Shown here one piece after another: positions 57,470 to 64,000 of a stretch of 64,000 bases of DNA. The DNA is taken from the NCBI GenBank assembly GCA_905479075.1, contig CAJQLA010000010.1, forward strand, positions 1 to 64,000. The letters run 5' to 3'. The position numbers and the translations under genes are program-made. Numbering within the stretch: position 1 is the stretch's first letter; each line of letters begins with the position of its first letter. The stretch is from an uncultured Gammaproteobacteria bacterium (GTDB taxonomy: Bacteria; Pseudomonadota; Gammaproteobacteria; Nitrosococcales; Methylophagaceae). The notes below the pieces were generated by a model, which worked only from the letters and a program-made list of their open reading frames with translations, was not told the DNA's origin and ran no database searches.

Positions 57470-58811
57470 GCGCTTGCTCTGCATTACTGGCAATTAAGGC
57501 TGCACTTTCTTCATCTAAAACTTGTACAAGACGGTTACTCTTACCCGACAGCATGCTGTGTATCAATAGTATCGGAATAGCGACAGCTAACCCCAATTCT
57601 GTTGTCACTAACGCTTGTGAAATACCACCTGACATCAGCTTAGGATCGCCTGTTCCAAATAAAGTGATTGACTGAAATGTTTCTATCATGCCGGAAACTG
57701 TACCTAAAAGCCCTAACATTGGTGCTATTGCCGCTAAAATTGCTAACGTGATCAGGCCACGTTCTATCTTCGGTATTTCACGTAAGATAGCTTCGTCCAG
57801 TTTTAATGACAGTGTTTCAATATCTTCAGAAATTCCTTTGCTATGTACCGATAAGATACGTCCCAAAGGATTACTAGTATCAGCAACCGTTTCTTTTTGT
57901 TGTTTAGCAACTGCACGCCCAGTCATTAATAATGAGATAAACCGTTGTAAGGCAATCAAAAGACCCACAGCACCTATGAATAAGATAATAAATCCTATCC
58001 AACCACCTTGTTGAATACGCTCTTTCAGATCCGGTGCTTGTACTAATAAGTTCATAATGGCGCCACGTGTTGGATCGACAACAACAGAACTCACATTTTC
58101 TGTGCTCTCAAACTCCATCACAATGTCCCTTAAGCGATCGACGGGCTGACGTCCTAGTTCTACTAGGTTTCCTGTTTCAGGTAAATATCGCAGAAATTTA
58201 CCATCACTAAAGGCCGAAAACACACCCACTCTTGTCACGTCTCTTTGTTCTACTATGCCTTGGGCAGTAATAACATCTAATGTCGTTTTTGTGATCTTTG
58301 ATGACTCAGTCATTTCTTGTTGCAGCAATAACCAGACTTGGCGAATATCCTCAATAGTCGGTTGCTCTTTTCTCTGAGCCATCTTGTCTAAAAATTGAGC
58401 TCTGTTAGGAAATTGTGCAGAAATCAATGAGCTCTCTATTACACTTCGTCCCTCATTGGCAACTTGACGAACAGTGCCAAATAACTCACCAAGCGAGCCT
58501 GATTTTTGTTGTAAAGCAGCTTCTTGTTCAGCCAGTACTGCCTCTTGTTGCTTAAAAATCACATTAAGAGACTCTGTCCGCGTTTCCTGTTCAGTGAGTC
58601 GTTCCTTAGCTTCTAACAATAAACGTTCTCGTTCATTATGTTGTTTAACAAAATCCGCTTCTCGCTGGGTATTTTGCTGTTGTTCCATAACTCGGTCATG
58701 TTTAACTTGCTCATATAAAGCATCTAAATCAGCCGGTTTTTCTGATGAATGCAAAGCTAAAACAGACGGGCTGAGCAACACAAATACCAGCATCGAAATC
58801 AATCTGTTCAT
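57453..58811 (-). CDS. TtpC-like long ExbB-family protein
   Basis: The 452-residue protein has a signal peptide, a long charged coiled-coil region (about 25-115, rich in Glu/Gln/Arg), a periplasmic middle part (about 130-265) and a C-terminal MotA/TolQ/ExbB domain (about 265-440) with LGLLGTVSGMIETFQSITLFGTG. This is the layout of TtpC, a component specific to TonB2 systems in Vibrio and relatives, where it stabilises the complex. It overlaps the DUF3450 gene upstream by four bases and exbB downstream. Confidence 0.85.
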   Translation of the reverse strand: MNRLISMLVFVLLSPSVLALHSSEKPADLDALYEQVKHDRVMEQQQNTQREADFVKQHNERERLLLEAKERLTEQETRTESLNVIFKQQEAVLAEQEAALQQKSGSLGELFGTVRQVANEGRSVIESSLISAQFPNRAQFLDKMAQRKEQPTIEDIRQVWLLLQQEMTESSKITKTTLDVITAQGIVEQRDVTRVGVFSAFSDGKFLRYLPETGNLVELGRQPVDRLRDIVMEFESTENVSSVVVDPTRGAIMNLLVQAPDLKERIQQGGWIGFIILFIGAVGLLIALQRFISLLMTGRAVAKQQKETVADTSNPLGRILSVHSKGISEDIETLSLKLDEAILREIPKIERGLITLAILAAIAPMLGLLGTVSGMIETFQSITLFGTGDPKLMSGGISQALVTTELGLAVAIPILLIHSMLSGKSNRLVQVLDEESAALIASNAEQAHGTTS

Positions 58812-59575
58812 TTTACCTCCTCCGCTGCTTGCATCGGCAATACAAGCAAATCAGGTGGTAGCTGTTTTTTCGCAATCTTCAGCCCTTTTTCTACCGCCTT
58901 ACGATTCTCCGAGTCGAGCTCTTCCCAACCATTATTCCAATGACCCACTTCTTTGCCATCTAGACTTAAATAATAGAGGCCTATGCGCCCAATTCGGAGA
59001 AACTCAACGGTACGGCTATTACCATCAACCGTTAATTCATCCTGATAAGCCTCAATGGTACGGCCATATTCTGTCTCAACTTGGTAGGCTTCTAGGATGC
59101 GACGATACTTTTCTGCCAAACTCACATCTGCACGTTCCATCAACAGTTGTAATTGTTCGATGCGGTTTTGTCTTTCTTCAGGTAAAAAGGGCATATCGAG
59201 TTCAACGAACTGTGCCATAACTTGAATCATATTGAGCATTAGCGGAACAATTTCACGCTGCGTGGTTTCTATATTTTCCAACTGAGCATCAATGGATACC
59301 AATTCGTCTTTTTGAGATATCACTAATTTGTCTAACTGATCGTTATACGCCTTTAGACTTTCGGTTTGCCTTAACACTGCACGATATTCTGCCAGCATCT
59401 GACGACTTTCATCGTCTAAAGCATCAATACGCTGTTGTGATTTTTTAGCCGCAACTTCAGATTTGAGTTGTGCATCAACAGCATTTTTTAATGTAGTTGT
59501 ATCAGCCTTGCTCGCTATCGGCGCTAACATTAATAGCATCAGACAGCAAAATCGGCTCATGGTCGTAGTTCGCAT
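58808..59575 (-). CDS. DUF3450 periplasmic protein of the Ton system
   Basis: The 255-residue protein has a signal peptide (about 1-24) and a mostly coiled-coil body with repeated KAYNDQLDKL-type heptads around 30-110, then a C-terminal domain with LRIGRIGLYYLSLDGKEVGHWN in outline, characteristic of DUF3450. This family is regularly encoded just before TtpC-type ExbB genes. Its role is unknown; a periplasmic structural or linker function is plausible. It is the first gene of the block, so the operon promoter should lie in the 250 bases upstream. Confidence 0.85.
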   Translation of the reverse strand: MRTTTMSRFCCLMLLMLAPIASKADTTTLKNAVDAQLKSEVAAKKSQQRIDALDDESRQMLAEYRAVLRQTESLKAYNDQLDKLVISQKDELVSIDAQLENIETTQREIVPLMLNMIQVMAQFVELDMPFLPEERQNRIEQLQLLMERADVSLAEKYRRILEAYQVETEYGRTIEAYQDELTVDGNSRTVEFLRIGRIGLYYLSLDGKEVGHWNNGWEELDSENRKAVEKGLKIAKKQLPPDLLVLPMQAAEEVK

Positions 59576-59824
59576 AACGTGTTCTTAACCTTAGATTTAA
59601 TTCAATCAGACTAGCTATATCTTTCGTCTTACTTTTCAGGCGTTAATACTAACAGTTAAAGACGCCAAAGTGACTACAAAAAATTTACCTGTATAGGATA
59701 CCTAGACTGAGTGTTATTGAAACAAGTGATATCACGCAATAATAGGTTATTAGTCGGACATTCTCACAATATAGGCTAGAATTGTCATCATTTACTTACA
59801 AAGATAGTCAATAAGGATCTAAAA

Positions 59825-61105
59825 ATGCCAACAAATCACGACCTTTTTTCCCAAGCCCAACAACATATTCCAGGCGGTGTTAACTCACCCGTAAGGGCTT
59901 TTAAAGGTGTGGGTGGTGATCCACTCTTTTTCCGTGAAGGTAAAGGCGCTTGGATCACTGATGCTGAAGGCAAAAAATACGTTGATTATATTGGCTCATG
60001 GGGGCCGATGATTGTCGGTCATGCACATCCTGATGTCATCAGTGCCGTACAAAAATCGGTTGAACATGGCTTAGGATTCGGCGCACCAACTGAAATTGAA
60101 ACCACCATGGCTGAAGAAGTCTGCAAATTAGTGCCATCAATGGATCTAGTTCGTATGGTGAGTTCTGGAACAGAAGCCACCATGAGTGCCATTCGTTTAG
60201 CACGAGGTTACACAGGCCGCGACAAAATCGTTAAATTCGAAGGCTGCTATCACGGTCATGCTGATTCTTTATTAGTCAAAGCAGGATCAGGTGCTTTGAC
60301 TTTAGGTGTACCGTCATCAGCTGGTGTCCCTGCTTCCTTGGCTGAGCACACCTTGACCTTACGTTTTAATGATATCGAATCAGTTAAAACATGTTTTGCT
60401 GAATTAGGTGATCAAATTGCCTGCATTATCGTTGAACCAGTGGCAGGTAATATGAACTGTATTCCTCCTGTTGAAGGCTTTTTAGAAGGCCTAAGAAAAA
60501 TCTGTGACCAACATAACAGCGTACTGATTTTTGATGAAGTGATGACGGGCTTCCGCGTGTCATTAGGTGGTGCACAAGGCCATTACAATGTCACACCCGA
60601 CCTCACCACCTTAGGTAAAGTCGTTGGTGGAGGTCTGCCTGTTGGCGCCTTTGGGGGTAAACGTGAAGTGATGGAACATATAGCCCCACTCGGCCCTGTT
60701 TACCAAGCAGGTACCTTATCAGGTAACCCAATCTCAATGGCAGCGGGTCTTGCGACATTAAAACTGATTCAACAAGATGGCTTCCATGACAAACTGTCTG
60801 CCGCTGCTGAAAAACTCGCTACAGGACTAAAAGCCCTAGCGGATGAAGCGGGCATTCCAATGGCGACCAGCCATGTTGGCGGGATGTTTGGTTTATTCTT
60901 TACTGAAGATGATAAAGTCGATTATTACGAACAAGTAGCTAACAGTGATCAAGAACGTTTTAAAAAGTTCTTCCATCTCATGCTCGATCGTGGTGTTTAC
61001 CTTGCTCCTTCTGCCTTTGAAGCAGGCTTTGTTTCTGCAGAACATGGTGATGCAGAAATTGAGCACACTTTAAACGCGGCGCGTGAATCCTTAGCATTAT
61101 TATAA
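59825..61105 (+). CDS. hemL: Glutamate-1-semialdehyde aminomutase
   Basis: HemL moves the amino group of glutamate-1-semialdehyde to give 5-aminolevulinate, the start of heme synthesis. The 426-residue protein has [12 protein letters not shown] near 17-28, [17 protein letters not shown] near 112-128, [10 protein letters not shown] near 243-252 and the PLP lysine in [16 protein letters not shown]. An AAGGAT ribosome site lies about seven bases before the ATG. sbcB follows after seven bases. Confidence 0.96.
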   Translation: MPTNHDLFSQAQQHIPGGVNSPVRAFKGVGGDPLFFREGKGAWITDAEGKKYVDYIGSWGPMIVGHAHPDVISAVQKSVEHGLGFGAPTEIETTMAEEVCKLVPSMDLVRMVSSGTEATMSAIRLARGYTGRDKIVKFEGCYHGHADSLLVKAGSGALTLGVPSSAGVPASLAEHTLTLRFNDIESVKTCFAELGDQIACIIVEPVAGNMNCIPPVEGFLEGLRKICDQHNSVLIFDEVMTGFRVSLGGAQGHYNVTPDLTTLGKVVGGGLPVGAFGGKREVMEHIAPLGPVYQAGTLSGNPISMAAGLATLKLIQQDGFHDKLSAAAEKLATGLKALADEAGIPMATSHVGGMFGLFFTEDDKVDYYEQVANSDQERFKKFFHLMLDRGVYLAPSAFEAGFVSAEHGDAEIEHTLNAARESLALL

Positions 61106-61112
61106 GGCTGAT

Positions 61113-62543
61113 ATGAACACACTTTATTGGCACGACTACGAAACCTTTGGCCTCGATCCACGTTATGATCGACCCGCTCAGTTTGCTGGGATTCGTACCG
61201 ATGAAGACTTAAATATCATCGGCGAGCCGCTGATGATTTATTGCAAGCTGGCTGAGGATAGTTTGCCCTCGCCTGAAGCGTGTTTAGTCACAGGCATTAC
61301 TCCTCAGGAAGCAAATGAAAAAGGCTTAGCTGAGGCTGAATTTATTAAACTTATTCATGATGAATTCGCTCAAGCCAATACCTGTGGCGTTGGCTATAAC
61401 AGCTTGCGGTTTGATGATGAGTTCACTCGTTTTGTTCTCTATCGTAACTTCTACGATGCTTATGCCCGTGAATGGCAAAATGGTAACTCTCGCTGGGATA
61501 TTATCGATATGGCGCGACTGACCAGAGCCTTAAGACCTGAAGGCATTAACTGGCCTGATAGAGAAGACGGTAAACCCAGCTTTCGCCTTGAGCATTTAAC
61601 TGCTGCCAATAATATCGAACATGCTGGCGCCCATGATGCGCTGGTTGATGTCTATGCCACCATCGCATTTGCCAAACTGATTAAAACAGCACAACCCAAA
61701 CTCTATGATTATGTCTATCAACGTCGACGGAAAAATGATGTTGCACCACTACTGAATATTAACGACCGGACACCAGTGATTCACACTTCACGCATGTACC
61801 CAAGTGATTACTGTGGTACGGCCTTAGTTGTCCCCTTAGCCAAAGATCCCACTAATGCCAATGGCATTATTGTCTACGACCTTCGCTACGCACCTGATGA
61901 TCTGATTAATGAAGATGCAGCAACATTAAGGGAATGGCTGTTTACACCCTACAAAGAATTACCTGAAGGTATTAACCGACCTGCACTTAAAACCATTCAT
62001 ATTAATAAATGCCCTGTTGTGGTGCCTGAAAACACACTCAATGATGAAGCTGCCGAACGATTAGATATTAACCGTGAACAACATTACCAACATTTGGCTC
62101 AGCTTAATGCAGCTGGAGATTTAACAGCTAAACTCAATGAGATATTTAGCAAACCAGAATTTGAAGCCATAGACGATCCTGATGCCGGCCTCTATTCAGG
62201 TAGTTTTTTCAGTAATAACGATAAACGAAAAATGGATTTAGTCCGTGAAGCGGAACCAGAAAGTTTAGCCTTTCTGTCGATACCTTTTGAAGATTCACGT
62301 CTTGAAGAAATGCTATTTCGTTACCGCGCTCGCAACTGGCCTGAAACCTTAAATGAAGAAGAACAAGAGCAATGGCAAGATTATCGTCAGCAAAGATTAA
62401 CTTCAGATGAGAGTGACAAAATATTAACTTTGTCTCGCTTTCAAGAAGCAATCGAAGCTTGTCGGGAACGTGAACTAACAGATGAACAAAAGACTGTTTT
62501 AAGTCAGTTAGAACAATACGCTCTTCAAGTTAGAAAGAGCTAA
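61113..62543 (+). CDS. sbcB: Exodeoxyribonuclease I
   Basis: SbcB degrades single-stranded DNA from the 3' end in repair and recombination. The 476-residue protein has the DEDD exonuclease start YWHDYETFGLDP near 5-16, GYNSLRFDDEFTR near 92-104 and the third motif HDALVDVYATI near 175-185, followed by the SH3-like and C-terminal regions of ExoI. Length matches E. coli (475). It is co-directional with hemL. Confidence 0.96.
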   Translation: MNTLYWHDYETFGLDPRYDRPAQFAGIRTDEDLNIIGEPLMIYCKLAEDSLPSPEACLVTGITPQEANEKGLAEAEFIKLIHDEFAQANTCGVGYNSLRFDDEFTRFVLYRNFYDAYAREWQNGNSRWDIIDMARLTRALRPEGINWPDREDGKPSFRLEHLTAANNIEHAGAHDALVDVYATIAFAKLIKTAQPKLYDYVYQRRRKNDVAPLLNINDRTPVIHTSRMYPSDYCGTALVVPLAKDPTNANGIIVYDLRYAPDDLINEDAATLREWLFTPYKELPEGINRPALKTIHINKCPVVVPENTLNDEAAERLDINREQHYQHLAQLNAAGDLTAKLNEIFSKPEFEAIDDPDAGLYSGSFFSNNDKRKMDLVREAEPESLAFLSIPFEDSRLEEMLFRYRARNWPETLNEEEQEQWQDYRQQRLTSDESDKILTLSRFQEAIEACRERELTDEQKTVLSQLEQYALQVRKS

Positions 62544-62666
62544 CTCACCTTAATTAATTGGAGTCTAACTCCATTGATTCGATAATTTTAATGCGTTTGT
62601 TCTAGTTCTACACTTCTTTAATTTATAAGTAATATAAAACGCATTGAAAGCATGCGTCATTGATAT

Positions 62667-63782
62667 TTATGACTGCGATACTTGGAAACGTCGTATATCG
62701 AAAGTCTCAATAGGCAATGTTGTTTTACCATCGAGGATCAATTCAGACATGATGCGACCAACAATGGGTGACAATTGAAATCCGTGCGCAGAAAAACCAA
62801 AGGCGTGAAATACGCCGTCGGCCTTTGCACTACTTCCGATCACTGGCAGGTTATCGGGCATAAAGCCTTCAATACCAGCCCAGGTGCGGACAATACGAAC
62901 AGGTGCCATATGAGGAAATAGTTGAGTCACGGTTTGAGCGCTGGTTTTAAGGTCGGCAACATTGATCCGTGTCTGCTCTGTCTTAAAGTCTAGTTGAGCC
63001 AAATGAGCACCGCCAATGACCACTGTGCCGTTTTGCATCTGTTTAAAAGAGAGCTTGTGCCCCACTGCACCTACAACCACATCAAGAAATGGTGGTAGCC
63101 GCTCAGTAACCATCAGCATTGGCGCTTTAGCTGTCAGTGGCACGGACTCGCCGAACATGGCAGCAAAACGATTAGCCCAAGCACCTGCACAGTTAACAAG
63201 GGTTGGAGCTCTAAAAATTCCCTGATTAGTAGCTACCTTCCAACCGTCGTGGCTGTCTTCGATACTTTCTACTTCAACACCATTATGGATTTGCGCGCCT
63301 AAGGCTATCGCTTTATTGCGAAAAGCAGTGGTGGTATGAAAAGGTCGAGCAAAGCCATCATCAGGATTGTACAGTGCGCCCACACAACCCTCTACAAGCC
63401 GCGGTACAAGCTTATATAACATCTCTTTATCGATGATACTTTCATGCTGATAACCATGCGCTTGCAGCATATCCACGCGTGTTTGTAATGTTTCTAATTC
63501 GTCCTCGGTCTCTGCCACCCTGACCTGTCCATTCAGCACAACATCGCAGTCGTCATCGACTAAATCGTGAATGTTTTTCCAAATTTCGGCGGCAGCAACA
63601 GTGAGCGGTATTTCGGCGACATGGCGATTAAGCTGGCGCAAACCACCCGCATTAACACCAGAAGCATGGCGACCTGGGCTCTGCTTTTCGAGCACGATCG
63701 CTTTAATACCTCTCAGTCCCAGGTGCAATGCGGTAGAGAGCCCCATCAACCCGCCCCCAACAATAATTACATCTGCTTTCAT
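62667..63782 (-). CDS. FAD-dependent amine/amino-acid oxidase (DadA/HcnC type)
   Basis: The 371-residue protein has the N-terminal FAD-binding motif VIIVGGGLMGLSTALHLG near 5-22 and the C-terminal FAD segment WAGIEGFMPDNLPVIG near 313-328 of DAO-family oxidases. Relatives include sarcosine oxidase beta, D-amino acid dehydrogenase, opine oxidase subunit B and hydrogen cyanide synthase HcnC. Its ATG overlaps the stop of the upstream gene by four bases, and that gene's product ends in a [2Fe-2S]-type cysteine motif, so the two form a hetero-oligomeric dehydrogenase. The substrate cannot be read from sequence. Confidence 0.85.
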   Translation of the reverse strand: MKADVIIVGGGLMGLSTALHLGLRGIKAIVLEKQSPGRHASGVNAGGLRQLNRHVAEIPLTVAAAEIWKNIHDLVDDDCDVVLNGQVRVAETEDELETLQTRVDMLQAHGYQHESIIDKEMLYKLVPRLVEGCVGALYNPDDGFARPFHTTTAFRNKAIALGAQIHNGVEVESIEDSHDGWKVATNQGIFRAPTLVNCAGAWANRFAAMFGESVPLTAKAPMLMVTERLPPFLDVVVGAVGHKLSFKQMQNGTVVIGGAHLAQLDFKTEQTRINVADLKTSAQTVTQLFPHMAPVRIVRTWAGIEGFMPDNLPVIGSSAKADGVFHAFGFSAHGFQLSPIVGRIMSELILDGKTTLPIETFDIRRFQVSQS

Positions 63783-64000
63783 TTTGATACTGACCCCACA
63801 TCCAGCGCTGCAAGCTGCTCGATCGTTAAAGGGCGAATCGGAGGGCGAATACGATAACCACCAGCGACCAACATATCGACACCAAGCTCATGGGCGACAA
63901 TTTGACTCACGGCATTATCGCATTGACGACCTTGGCAAGGTCCCATACCACAGCGGGTAAGGAATTTGATTTGATTGGTATCCTCATGCCCTGCACGTAT
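63779..64000 (-). CDS. C-terminal end of a HcnB/OoxA-like oxidoreductase subunit (cut by right edge)
   Basis: The last 73 codons of a minus-strand gene enter from the right edge and end with a TGA at 63779. The piece contains FLTRCGMGPCQGRQCDNAV, a BFD-like [2Fe-2S] cysteine motif, and GGYRIRPPIRPLTIEQLAAL, both typical of the C-terminus of alpha subunits of opine oxidase, D-hydroxyproline dehydrogenase and HcnB. The FAD-binding part lies outside. It overlaps the next gene by four bases (ATGA), which implies a stoichiometric complex. Confidence 0.8.
   Translation of the reverse strand: MRAGHEDTNQIKFLTRCGMGPCQGRQCDNAVSQIVAHELGVDMLVAGGYRIRPPIRPLTIEQLAALDVGSVSK

Overview
The window reads as chromosome of a gammaproteobacterium of moderate, AT-leaning base composition. 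Gene order matches conserved gammaproteobacterial blocks: gmk-rpoZ-spoT-ridA-recG, bioB-F-H-C-D, surE-pcm, parE/parC and ubiC-ubiA. A two-subunit NAD-linked formate dehydrogenase with a fused NuoE/NuoF-like subunit, together with general gene content, suggests a marine methylotroph of the Methylophaga type. That placement is inference from remembered family features, not a measured phylogeny. No rRNA, tRNA, CRISPR array, insertion sequence or prophage was seen; coding density is high and genes are mostly intact.

Layout. 1-864 (minus): N-terminal part of a cation P-type ATPase running off the left edge, preceded by a 42-codon ORF with a strong ribosome binding site. 935-6124 (minus): biotin operon bioB-F-H-C-D ending in a LapG-like lipoprotein protease. 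6160-9062 (plus): comF, a GAF-GGDEF diguanylate cyclase, a small K+ channel-like protein and a membrane protein with conserved cysteines. 9069-17039 (minus): ubiA, ubiC, recG, ridA, spoT, rpoZ, gmk, yicC. 17143-19640 (plus): rph, rdgB, hemW. 19647-22350 (minus): flavin reductase, an M48 protease with two YbjQ-family proteins, and a small unknown. 22568-25278 (plus): serC, serA and a small secreted protein. 25551-29243 (minus): alaC-hom-thrC amino acid operon. 29338-30183 (plus): HDOD protein. 30228-35839 (minus): surE, pcm, a YqaA-like membrane protein, nlpD, prfB (with programmed frameshift), lysS. 35966-40476 (minus): formate dehydrogenase. 41017-41961 (plus): DUF523/YbgA protein behind a possible Fur box. 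41975-50527 (minus): glnS, two small unknowns, a CPBP protease, parC, parE and a small winged-helix protein. 50709-59575 (minus): a nine-gene co-directional block with a TonB2/TtpC-type energy transduction system, a class II aldolase-like protein and ovoA-ovoB for ovothiol. 59825-62543 (plus): hemL and sbcB. 62667-64000 (minus): the last two genes of a DadA/HcnC-type amine or amino-acid oxidase operon, cut by the right edge.

How the genes work together. Biotin, serine, threonine/homoserine, ubiquinone and heme enzymes form core anabolism; SpoT, omega factor, Gmk and the nucleotide-cleansing enzyme RdgB sit in nucleotide and stringent-response functions; formate dehydrogenase supplies NADH from formate. 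The most unusual arrangement is the unbroken run of Ton-system genes, class II aldolase and ovothiol genes, which suggests that thiol antioxidant synthesis and TonB-driven uptake may be expressed together. The best sequence-level mechanism is the RF2 frameshift site in prfB, where the open frame alone misplaces the start of the protein.
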